From: GCA-2746795 sp964643965 | Lineage (GTDB): Bacteria; Chloroflexota; Anaerolineae; Promineifilales; Promineifilaceae | Direction: 5' to 3' | DNA: 34,010 bases | Assembly: GCA_964643965.1 (NCBI GenBank) | Contig: CAZXVH010000047.1 | Location: 1-34,010 of the forward strand | Shown here: positions 8,314 to 15,265 of the stretch, in pieces | How the letters are laid out: each line of letters starts with the position of its first letter | Numbering within the stretch: the first letter of the stretch is position 1 | Notes under the pieces: model-generated | Database searches by the model: none | The model's input: the letters and a program-made list of their open reading frames with translations, nothing else | What the model was told of the DNA's origin: nothing | Made by a program: the position numbers and the translations under genes

Positions 8314-9774
8314 TCACCCCACAAACGCCGACCCCCGCATCTCCATCGGCAACAAAAATACCGCCATCGCCGCAATTGCCAGCGCCAGCAGCAGCGCCAG
8401 CCAGGGCAGTTGCGCGGCAAAGCCATCGGGCTTATGTTCAACACGTTTGCCGCGCACCCCCACCGCGTAAAAACTGGCGGCAAAACCCACCAGCACCACC
8501 ATCAGCTCAAACGGGTCTAACCAGGCCAGCGGCAGCAGCGGCCCCAACGTCCAATCCGGCTGCCCCAACCAGGCGAGGCGATGATCCAGCATAAATCCCT
8601 TGAACACCGGTACAATCGAGCCGGCGCTCGACAGAAAATGGAAGCCGGCATAATGGGCAAACCAGATGGCAAACGCCAGCGGCATCAACGCCGGCGTATA
8701 CCGCGCCAGCGATACGCGCAGCGGCTCCTGTCGTTTTGCCAAAGTACGGCTCGCCCATGCCGTCAATATGCCTAAACCAACCGGCAACAGCACAAATAAA
8801 ACGCCAAAAATAAGCAGCAAAATCACGCCTTCATTTTCCGTATGCAGCCAGCGGGCTACCTGCGCTTCCAGGGCATAAACGGGCGGAACCATGCCAAAGG
8901 CGTTGCCCACAGCGGCAAATGCATAAACCAGCAGCAGCAAATTCAAATCCCAACGGCGCGGCCAGGCCCCCATCGTGGTCGCTTCGCGCAGGGGGCTGCG
9001 CAGCGCCAGGGCCACGTTGTCATACGGGCAGGCGCGGGCGCAGTCGAGGCAGAACACGCAGTCGAGATTGCTGCTGATTTGCGGGGCGAACAGTTCCGTG
9101 CCGCAGCCCAAGACATCGACATTGCCCTTGGCGTCAACCGAGCCGTTGACGCATTCTTTGCCCACACAGGTATAACAAACGTCGGCGCTGCGCACCGTGA
9201 TCTGGGTCGGAGAGATGGTGGAACTGGCGAAGTTGAAGGTTCCCAGGGGACAGATGTATTTACAAAAGGGGGACTCGGCGAAGAAGGCTTCCAACACAAA
9301 CGAGGCGACGAAGTAGGCCACAATCACCCATGCCGTGAGCCAGGGAGAGGCCCACAAGTCGAGCCATTCGTAGAGCCACAGATAGACAAACAGAACGCCA
9401 AGCGCTAACCACTTGTTTCGCAGAGCTTGAGGCCAACGACGGCCGTTTCCACTCAACTTCCGCGCCATGGTCCGAGGTAACGTAAAAGGGCAGCTCATGC
9501 AAAAGAGATTGCCGAATAGGAGCAGACCCAACATCACCAGCCCCCGATAATGCACCCAGGTGACGACTGTGGCCAGATTGGTTGGGGCCAGTTGCCGGCC
9601 GGTAAAGCCATCGTAGAGCATAACGGCCGTTACCCCCAAAATCCCCAACTGCATCACCAATCGCCCCCATCGCCACCGCAAAAAACGGCCGATCACGGGA
9701 AAGCGCAGCAGATCATAACGGGGAACAGGGCGGCTCACGGCTTGCTTCATGGGTTGGATTGTAGTGCGACCCAT
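8314..9774 (-). CDS. Polytopic membrane 4Fe-4S protein (NosR/NapH/CcoG-like)
   Basis: This is a membrane-bound electron-transfer protein of about 486 residues; its exact partner is unknown. Several hydrophobic segments flank cysteine motifs: CMSCP in the second helix region (about residue 93), CKYICPLGTFN (about 171), CYTCVGKEC (about 200) and a ferredoxin motif CVFCLDCARACPYDN (about 239). Repeated CxxCP or CxxxCP motifs next to membrane helices are typical of the NosR/NapH/CcoG group. The C-terminal half has about five or six further membrane helices. A TTG twelve bases upstream (9786) is an alternative start; I prefer the ATG at 9774. It lies downstream of an ABC exporter gene on the same strand. 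The neighbouring lut genes also handle electrons through iron-sulfur clusters, but a link is only a guess. Confidence 0.8.
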   Translation of the reverse strand: MGRTTIQPMKQAVSRPVPRYDLLRFPVIGRFLRWRWGRLVMQLGILGVTAVMLYDGFTGRQLAPTNLATVVTWVHYRGLVMLGLLLFGNLFCMSCPFTLPRTMARKLSGNGRRWPQALRNKWLALGVLFVYLWLYEWLDLWASPWLTAWVIVAYFVASFVLEAFFAESPFCKYICPLGTFNFASSTISPTQITVRSADVCYTCVGKECVNGSVDAKGNVDVLGCGTELFAPQISSNLDCVFCLDCARACPYDNVALALRSPLREATTMGAWPRRWDLNLLLLVYAFAAVGNAFGMVPPVYALEAQVARWLHTENEGVILLLIFGVLFVLLPVGLGILTAWASRTLAKRQEPLRVSLARYTPALMPLAFAIWFAHYAGFHFLSSAGSIVPVFKGFMLDHRLAWLGQPDWTLGPLLPLAWLDPFELMVVLVGFAASFYAVGVRGKRVEHKPDGFAAQLPWLALLLALAIAAMAVFLLPMEMRGSAFVG

Positions 9775-9816
9775 TCCCGTTGGCAACCCCTTAAAAACCT
9801 TTTATGACAAGGAACG

Positions 9817-9852
9817 AAGAAACAAAGAGCTTCCTTTATCCCTTTGTTTCTT
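9817..9852. other. AT-rich 11-bp inverted repeat between two minus-strand genes
   Basis: AAGAAACAAAG at 9817-9827 pairs perfectly with CTTTGTTTCTT at 9842-9852 around a 14-base loop. A T-rich stretch follows on the plus strand but not on the minus strand. It lies in the 90-bp space after the minus-strand ABC exporter gene. It could be a weak transcript-end or mRNA-stability hairpin. Confidence 0.35.
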
Positions 9853-9864
9853 GATATTTTTGTA

Positions 9865-11718
9865 CTATTTTTGACCCCCTTCATCCACCAGCAAGGCAAC
9901 CTCTTCTCCGGCCGCAGCCTTAAACTGCATCTGGTATAGACGAGTGTAAAGTCCATTAGAATTTTCCAATAAGGTGGCGTGAGTGCCTTGCTCTACCACA
10001 CAGCCTTCGTTCAGCACCAGCACCCAATCGGCGTTGACGATAGTGCTGAGGCGGTGGGCGATGACAAATGAGGTGCGTGACTGCATCAGCCGATCCAACG
10101 CCTCTTGCACCAGGCTCTCGCTCTCACTGTCCAGCGAAGAAGTAGCTTCGTCCAGGATGAGAATGCGCGGATTTTTGAGCAGGGCGCGGGCGATGGCGAT
10201 GCGTTGCCGCTGACCGCCGCTTAACTTGACGCCACGTTCGCCAACGGCCGTTTCATACCCATCTGGCAGATCATGCAAAATAAAATCGTGGGCGTTGGCG
10301 GCTTTGGCGGCCGCTTCGATCTCTTCACGGGTGGCGTCTAAACGACCGTAAAGGATATTGGCGTATATCGTGTCTGAAAAGAGCAGCGTCTCCTGCGGCA
10401 CCATGCCGATTTGCGTCCGCAAGCTTTGCAGTTCAACTTCGCGGATGTCGTGCCCATCGATCAAAACACGGCCGTTATCCGCGTCCCAGAAGCGGGGTAT
10501 CAAACTGATGAGGGTGGATTTACCTGCTCCGCTTGGCCCCACCAAAGCCACCACCTGCCCCGGTTTAGCCGTGAAACTAACGTTTTTGAGAACAGCAACG
10601 GCCGTTGTGTAGGCAAAGCTCACATCTACAAACACCACCTCGCCGGTAACGGCCGGCAGCGCCGGCGCGTTGGGCGGGGAGACAATATCTGGCGCCGTAT
10701 CCAACAAGTCAAACAACCGTTCAGTAGCTCCAATGGCCGCCTGGAAACGGGCGTACAAACCAGCCAAGGTGGCAATGGGCGCGGCCACCATCATGGTATA
10801 CACCAGGTACGCCACCAACCCTCCGGCCGTCAGTTGACCCTGCATCACCTCATACGCCCCAAACCAGAGCGTAATGGTAATGGAAGCAAAAGCCATAAAA
10901 CCGATGATCGGCCCCAATACCGCGCTGATTTTGGCGCGGCGCATGGCAGCCTCATAGATCTCGTCCACTCTGGTAGAAAAACGGCCGATCTCATACGCTT
11001 CCCGCGTGAACGATTTGACGATACGCACCCCAGACACCGTTTCTTCTACCACGTTTGACGCCTGCGCCAGGGCATCCTGCACCGCCTTTGACTCCTGTCG
11101 AATTTTGCGGCCCAGCCACACCATCGTCAGAGTAATGAAGGGCACGCCCAGCAAAATGATCAGCGTCAGACGCCAATCCAGCCAAAACAGCAGGATGATC
11201 GCGCCACACAAGGTCAACACCTGCCGCAGCAGCGCCAACACATCCTCGGTGATGGCCGCTTGCAACTGCGACACGTCATTGGTGATGCGTGACATAATTT
11301 CACCGGTGCGATGATCTGTGAAATAACGCAGAGATAAGGTCTGGATATGAGCGTAAACCTGCATCCGAATATCAGCTACCGCATTTTCGCCCACGTAGGC
11401 CAATGACAACTGGTTGATGAAGCTGAAAATGGCTTGCAAGATAAACACCACAAACAAGCCCAGGGCCAACTGGTTGAGCCGGGGCAAACTTTGATCCGCC
11501 AAAATCAAATCCACCAGGTTGCGGACCACCAGCGGCAATATCAAGCCCAGGGCCACGCTAAACAACAGGGCGATGATGGACACCATCATCCAGAGCTTAT
11601 ATGGACGCACATACTGCAATAAACGGCCGTAGGTACTCATATTTTGCCGCGTCAGCCGCGCCGCTTCTTCTTCATCCGTATCGCCCTCATTTTGGCGACC
11701 CATGCGCCGCATTTTCAT
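9865..11718 (-). CDS. ABC exporter, fused permease and ATPase (homodimer type)
   Basis: This is a half-transporter of the type IV (MsbA/LmrA/Sav1866-like) exporter family that would act as a homodimer to export lipids, drugs or peptides; the substrate cannot be told. The 617-residue protein has six membrane helices (about residues 40-330) and a C-terminal ATPase. Both ATP-site halves are consensus: Walker A GPSGAGKST, signature LSGGQRQRIAIARAL, Walker B with catalytic Glu ILILDEATSSLDS, and switch AHRLSTI. This contrasts with the paralogous pair at 15266-19033, where the motifs are split between two subunits. Expression starts on the minus strand just beside a GTAGTCGA microsatellite. The ATG at 11718 has AAGGA about twelve bases upstream; a start at the internal Met of NMSTYGRLLQY is possible. 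Confidence 0.92.
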   Translation of the reverse strand: MKMRRMGRQNEGDTDEEEAARLTRQNMSTYGRLLQYVRPYKLWMMVSIIALLFSVALGLILPLVVRNLVDLILADQSLPRLNQLALGLFVVFILQAIFSFINQLSLAYVGENAVADIRMQVYAHIQTLSLRYFTDHRTGEIMSRITNDVSQLQAAITEDVLALLRQVLTLCGAIILLFWLDWRLTLIILLGVPFITLTMVWLGRKIRQESKAVQDALAQASNVVEETVSGVRIVKSFTREAYEIGRFSTRVDEIYEAAMRRAKISAVLGPIIGFMAFASITITLWFGAYEVMQGQLTAGGLVAYLVYTMMVAAPIATLAGLYARFQAAIGATERLFDLLDTAPDIVSPPNAPALPAVTGEVVFVDVSFAYTTAVAVLKNVSFTAKPGQVVALVGPSGAGKSTLISLIPRFWDADNGRVLIDGHDIREVELQSLRTQIGMVPQETLLFSDTIYANILYGRLDATREEIEAAAKAANAHDFILHDLPDGYETAVGERGVKLSGGQRQRIAIARALLKNPRILILDEATSSLDSESESLVQEALDRLMQSRTSFVIAHRLSTIVNADWVLVLNEGCVVEQGTHATLLENSNGLYTRLYQMQFKAAAGEEVALLVDEGGQK

Positions 11719-11732
11719 CAGTCACTTATTCC

Positions 11733-11788
11733 TTAGTCGAGTAGTCGAGTAGTCGAGTAGTCGAGTAGTCGGTTAGTCGGTTAGTCAG
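11733..11788. repeat. Octamer microsatellite, unit GTAGTCGA, about seven copies
   Basis: Consecutive 8-bp units read GTAGTCGA four or five times and then GTTAGTCG variants. The tract lies in the 168-bp space between the divergent ABC exporter and lutA genes. It is followed at about 11800-11830 by two copies of ACTGTAAACTG. The reverse complement of the same octamer family forms the tract at 14118-14204. Confidence 0.9.
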
Positions 11789-11886
11789 CCAGTTACCACT
11801 GTCTACTGTAAACTGTTCACTGTAAACTGGCTTTAATCGCCCATTCGATAGAGAATAATAACCAACAAGATGGAGGTTGTCATTTT

Positions 11887-12627
11887 ATGAGCCAAGAAAA
11901 AGAGGTCGCCCTCTTTGTTACCTGCCTGGTAGACCAGATGATGCCGGAAGTGGGTGTGAGCAGTGTAAAACTGCTGCGCCGCGCCGGTTATACGGTCACG
12001 TTTACCGCGGAGCAAACTTGCTGCGGACAACCCTTCTTCAACAGCGGCTTTCAAGACGAAGCCCGCCGTTTAGCCAGACGTACCATCGATTTATTTGCTG
12101 AGGAAACGGCCGTTGTCCTGCCCAGCGGCTCCTGCACCACCATGATTCGTCAAGAATACCCCCCTCTCTTTGAAGATGAACCAAAATATTACTATCGCGC
12201 CCTGCGGCTGGCAGAAAAAACATACGAATTGGGTGAATTCCTCGTCAAAATCGCAGATTGGCGGCCGCAACTGTTGGCAAGTAACCAGGAAACAGAACCC
12301 ATCACTTACCACGATTCCTGCCACATGTGCCGCATGTTGGGCTTAAAAGATGAACCACGCCAACTGCTCACAAACGCCGGCTACCACCTCGACGAAATGG
12401 CAGAGTCCGACCGCTGCTGCGGCTTTGGCGGCCTCTTCTCCGTGCGGATGAAAGAAGTCTCCAACGCCATGACCGCCGAAAAAATACGGCAGGCAGTGCA
12501 GACAAACGCCGCCACCCTGGTTACGTCTGATCCCGGCTGCCTGATGCAAATGCGCGGGATGCTGCCCGCCGACAACGATCTACAAATCGAACATACCGCC
12601 ACCCTATTGGAGAAAGCCAGCCGATGA
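11887..12627 (+). CDS. lutA: Lactate utilization protein A (CCG-domain Fe-S subunit)
   Basis: This is one of three subunits of the LutABC L-lactate oxidising complex, which turns L-lactate into pyruvate and passes electrons through iron-sulfur clusters. The 246-residue protein has two cysteine-rich CCG domains, as in LutA and the GlpC/HdrB families. The first has Cys45-Cys46 (QTCCGQPF) and Cys83 (SGSCTT). The second has Cys145 and Cys148 (HDSCHMCRMLG) and Cys177-Cys178 (DRCCGFGGLFS). The start is supported by GGAGG ten bases upstream. The stop overlaps the lutB ATG (ATGA), which implies translational coupling. The length is normal for the family. The 168-bp upstream region carries the octamer microsatellite and two ACTGTAAACTG copies; I see no convincing promoter there. 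Confidence 0.94.
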   Translation: MSQEKEVALFVTCLVDQMMPEVGVSSVKLLRRAGYTVTFTAEQTCCGQPFFNSGFQDEARRLARRTIDLFAEETAVVLPSGSCTTMIRQEYPPLFEDEPKYYYRALRLAEKTYELGEFLVKIADWRPQLLASNQETEPITYHDSCHMCRMLGLKDEPRQLLTNAGYHLDEMAESDRCCGFGGLFSVRMKEVSNAMTAEKIRQAVQTNAATLVTSDPGCLMQMRGMLPADNDLQIEHTATLLEKASR

Positions 12628-14066
12628 GCGTCGCCGGCAGCAGCACCCTCTCAGAATTCAGACAACGGGCCACCATCGCCCTGGCCGACATCCGCGTACA
12701 AGGGGCGCTGGAGGGGGCTACCGGCAAGTTCCGCGACGCCCGCACCACCGCCCTGGCCACCGTCCCGGATGTAGCAGCGCTGCGCGACCATCTCAAAGCC
12801 GTGCGCCGCGCTACGATCTCCAATTTAGCGCACCATTTAGAAACCTTTGAACGTCAGGCCACCGCCGCTGGCGCCCAGGTGCATTGGGCCGCCGATAGCG
12901 CCGAAGCCAGCCAGATTGTGGTGGATATTGCCCAAAAACACGGAGCGACGCTGGCCGCCAAAAGCAAGTCAATGGCTACGGAAGAGATCAGCCTGAACGA
13001 GGCGCTGTTAGCGGCCGGCGTCGAGCCGGTGGAGACCGACCTGGGCGAATGGATCATTCAATTATCAGAGGAACCGCCTTACCACATCATCGCCCCGGCC
13101 ATCCACAAAACACGAGGCCAGGTCGCCGAACTCTTTGAACAGATTTCCGGCCAAGCCATGGACGCCGATGACATCCCCAAACTGACCGAGGCCGCCCGCC
13201 ACATGCTGCGCCAAAAGTTCCTGGAGGCGGACGTGGGCATCAGCGGGGCCAATATCGCCGTGGCCGAAACGGGCAGCATTGTGCTGGTGACAAATGAGGG
13301 CAATGGGCGCATGGTGACCAGTTTGCCCAAAGTACATGTGGCGGTGATGGGCCTGGAAAAGGTGGCGCCAGATTGGGACGCCGCCGCCGCCTGGCTTTCC
13401 CTGTTGGCTCGCAGCGCCACCGGCCAGCCACTCTCTATTTACACGACCGTTCTCAGCGGCCCCGCCCGCCCCGCAGACCCCGATGGCCCGGAAGAGGTGC
13501 ATATTGTATTGGTGGATAACGGCCGTTCCACCCTCCTCAACACGCCCTACGAAGAAGTTTTACAATGTCTGCGCTGCGGCGCTTGCCTCAACGTTTGTCC
13601 TGTTTACCGGGAAGCAGGCGGCCATGCTTACGGCAGCCCCTACAGCGGCCCGATTGGGGCAGTGGTCTCGCCGCTGCTCTTTGGCCTGGAAAAATATGAA
13701 GCACTGCCCCACGCCAGTACGCTTTGCGGGGCGTGCAAAGATGTCTGCCCGGTGCGCATCGACCTACCCCGGATGCTGCTGGCCCTGCGCGCCGACCTGG
13801 TTGACGCTGGCCTCGTCAGCGGCGGCGAAGCCCTGGCGGAAAAAGCAGTGGCCCGGCTCATGGGCCAGCCCCGCCTCTGGCAGTGGGCTACCAACCTGGG
13901 CAGAATCGGACAACGGCCGTTTCTCAAAGAAAATCAACTGCACCTCCCCCTGAACTTCACCGGCGACCGCCAACCCCCTCATCTCGCCCCCAAATCATTT
14001 AAGCAGCTGTGGCAAGAGGGGGAGATGGAGATAGAGATAGAGATAGAGGATAGAGATAGAGGATAG
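12624..14066 (+). CDS. lutB: Lactate utilization protein B (LUD domain plus 2x 4Fe-4S)
   Basis: This is the large subunit of the LutABC L-lactate oxidation complex. The 480-residue protein has a LUD domain over about residues 60-300 (GISGANIAVAETGSIVLVTN, GRMVTSLPKVHV). Two 4Fe-4S motifs follow: CLRCGACLNVCPVY (315-328) and CGACKDVCPVRIDLPR (368-383). The C-terminal DUF3390-like segment follows and ends around residue 466. The last fourteen or so residues (EMEIEIEIEDRDRG) are not family sequence. They are translated from the GAGATA/GATAGAG microsatellite that starts at about 14024, so the native end was probably replaced or extended by repeat growth. The start overlaps the lutA stop by four bases. 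The gap to lutC (138 bp) is filled entirely by repeats. Confidence 0.94.
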   Translation: MSVAGSSTLSEFRQRATIALADIRVQGALEGATGKFRDARTTALATVPDVAALRDHLKAVRRATISNLAHHLETFERQATAAGAQVHWAADSAEASQIVVDIAQKHGATLAAKSKSMATEEISLNEALLAAGVEPVETDLGEWIIQLSEEPPYHIIAPAIHKTRGQVAELFEQISGQAMDADDIPKLTEAARHMLRQKFLEADVGISGANIAVAETGSIVLVTNEGNGRMVTSLPKVHVAVMGLEKVAPDWDAAAAWLSLLARSATGQPLSIYTTVLSGPARPADPDGPEEVHIVLVDNGRSTLLNTPYEEVLQCLRCGACLNVCPVYREAGGHAYGSPYSGPIGAVVSPLLFGLEKYEALPHASTLCGACKDVCPVRIDLPRMLLALRADLVDAGLVSGGEALAEKAVARLMGQPRLWQWATNLGRIGQRPFLKENQLHLPLNFTGDRQPPHLAPKSFKQLWQEGEMEIEIEIEDRDRG

Positions 14067-14110
14067 AGATAGAGGATGGAGATAGAGGATAGAGATAGAG
14101 GATAGAGCAA
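14024..14110. repeat. GAGATA / GAGGATA hexamer-heptamer microsatellite
   Basis: A purine-rich tract of GAGATA and GAGGATA units runs from the last codons of lutB through its stop codon (14064-14066) to about 14110. Part is translated as alternating Glu-Ile and Asp-Arg pairs. Such a tract can change length by slippage, and the lutB end would then vary. Confidence 0.9.
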
Positions 14111-14117
14111 GAGGTTT

Positions 14118-14204
14118 GACTACTCGACTACCCGACTACCCGACTATCCGACTACCTGACTACCCGACTACTCGACTACCTGACTACCCGACTACCCGAC
14201 TACC
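14118..14204. repeat. Octamer microsatellite, unit ACTACCCG, about eleven copies
   Basis: Consecutive 8-bp units read ACTACTCG, ACTACCCG, ACTATCCG or ACTACCTG up to the base before the lutC ATG at 14205. It is the reverse complement of the family at 11733-11788 (GTAGTCGA). The tract occupies the place where the lutC ribosome-binding site should be, and no purine-rich site is visible. Confidence 0.9.
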
Positions 14205-14834
14205 ATGACTTCTCGTGATTTGATTTTGAAGCGGTTGAAAGAAAATGCAACAGAGCGAGCGATGCCTGGGACATGGCATTCCCGGCAGCGGTTTGCTGAT
14301 TTGGCGGCGCAGTTTGAGACGGCGCTCACGGCCGTTCATGGCGAGGTGATCCGGGCTGATGGCCTGGCAACGGCCGTTACCGCTTTGGCTGAATTGATGC
14401 GAGAGATAGGGGTGGAAACGGCCGTTGTCAACCATGAAGCTCCCCTCGATTCTCTCAATCTGCCCACCCAATTCCCCGATATTGAGTGGCACATCGTCGG
14501 GCAAACGGCCGGCGATTTACGCCAATTTTGCGTGATCGCCGATGTGGGTCTTAGCAGCGGCGACGCCGGCCTGGCTGAAACCGGCTCCATCGTCATCAGC
14601 AGCGGCCCCGGCAAAAGCCGGTTGGCCACCCTGCTGCCGCCCATTCACATCGTGCTGCTGCCCACCAGCAAACTCACCAGCGATCTCTTTACCTGGACCG
14701 TCGCCCGGCAAGACGCCCCGCCCAGCAACATCACCCTCGTCAGCGGCCCCAGTAAAACGGCCGATATTGAGCAAACCATGGCCATCGGCGTCCATGGTCC
14801 TAAACGCTTCATCGTCATCTTGTATGCGGACTAA
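14205..14834 (+). CDS. lutC: Lactate utilization protein C (LUD domain)
   Basis: This is the third subunit of the LutABC L-lactate oxidation complex. The 209-residue protein has a single LUD domain and no cysteine clusters, as expected for LutC (YkgG family). Recognisable segments are ADVGLSSGDAGLAETGSIVI (about residues 112-131) and RLATLLPPIHIVLLP (about 138-152). That wording parallels the LUD part of LutB (AETGSIVLVTN). The start is immediately after an octamer microsatellite with no Shine-Dalgarno sequence, so translation may depend on read-through from lutB or be weak. Three copies of the ACGGCCGT palindrome lie in the first third of the gene. Confidence 0.93.
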   Translation: MTSRDLILKRLKENATERAMPGTWHSRQRFADLAAQFETALTAVHGEVIRADGLATAVTALAELMREIGVETAVVNHEAPLDSLNLPTQFPDIEWHIVGQTAGDLRQFCVIADVGLSSGDAGLAETGSIVISSGPGKSRLATLLPPIHIVLLPTSKLTSDLFTWTVARQDAPPSNITLVSGPSKTADIEQTMAIGVHGPKRFIVILYAD

Positions 14835-14880
14835 ATTGTATTGACCAACCTTAAATGTTAGATATTGCTCTAATTCAGTA

Positions 14881-14909
14881 TTGACTTAGCCGCCAAGCTT
14901 TGCTAAAGT
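14881..14909 (+). promoter_or_regulatory. Candidate sigma-70-type promoter of the small ORF at 14960
   Basis: TTGACT at 14881-14886, a 17-base spacer and TAAAGT at 14904-14909 give a reasonable -35/-10 pair. AAGGAG follows at 14944-14949, ahead of the small ORF, and a terminator follows that ORF. Together they make a complete small transcription unit. Confidence 0.5.
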
Positions 14910-14959
14910 ACTTTTCGCGTCTCGAGGCGCAACCAATTTTTTAAAGGAGTAAATGACAC

Positions 14960-15055
14960 ATGGGAAATACATTGTTCTTCACCATCTTCATCGTGCCCGG
15001 CAGCGCTGTGGCTGCACGTCTATGTGTCGTACCTGATCTTCTTGACATAATATAG
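14960..15055 (+). CDS. Small hydrophobic ORF, possibly frameshifted
   Basis: A 31-codon ORF starts at an ATG ten bases after AAGGAG and reads MGNTLFFTIFIVPGSAVAAR and onward to the stop at 15053-15055. It is framed by a promoter-like pair upstream and a strong terminator downstream, so a real small gene is likely. The second half is suspicious. If one G is removed from the CCCGG at 14996-15000, the frame reads VPAALWLHVYVSYLIFLT and stops at 15048-15050. That would be a clean 29-residue single-helix membrane peptide. I cannot tell which frame is used. A second ATG at 14953 gives a non-hydrophobic product but is only three bases from the AAGGAG. I do not recognise the family. Confidence 0.4.
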   Translation: MGNTLFFTIFIVPGSAVAARLCVVPDLLDII

Positions 15056-15079
15056 TCAAGAAAACCTTCAAGACTTCAG

Positions 15080-15114
15080 GGTCACGACGCAAAAAAAAGC
15101 TCGTGGCCTTTTTT
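15080..15114 (+). terminator. Rho-independent terminator after the small ORF
   Basis: GGTCACGA (15080-15087) pairs with TCGTGGCC (15101-15108), with one G-T pair and an A-rich loop. TTTTTT follows directly. Confidence 0.8.
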
Positions 15115-15141
15115 ATTTTCGCACTCACTATTTCACGCGAA

Positions 15142-15171
15142 AACGCCACGAGCAGCCCCGTGGCGTTTTTT
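15142..15171 (+). terminator. Second rho-independent terminator
   Basis: AACGCCACG (15142-15150) pairs perfectly with CGTGGCGTT (15159-15167) and is followed by a run of T. With the previous hairpin it makes a double terminator that isolates the downstream ABC exporter pair. Confidence 0.82.
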
Positions 15172-15213
15172 GCTGTTTAAGGCAGCAAGTGGCGGGGTCA
15201 CAACCCATTTGCA

Positions 15214-15246
15214 AGCTTGGTTCAACCGTAGAGATTGAACCAAGCT
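15214..15246 (+). promoter_or_regulatory. 12-bp perfect inverted repeat upstream of the ABC exporter pair
   Basis: AGCTTGGTTCAA (15214-15225) and TTGAACCAAGCT (15235-15246) are separated by nine bases. The repeat ends 19 bases before the ATG at 15266. No T-run follows, so it is not a terminator. Its position suits an operator or an mRNA hairpin controlling the exporter operon. No obvious -35/-10 pair is seen next to it. Confidence 0.6.
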
Positions 15247-15265
15247 AAGAACAAGAGAGATCATC

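Noticed and set aside
14835..15265. Riboswitch upstream of the ABC exporter
   Set aside because: The hairpins are explained as two terminators of a small upstream unit and one simple inverted repeat; I see no conserved riboswitch core.
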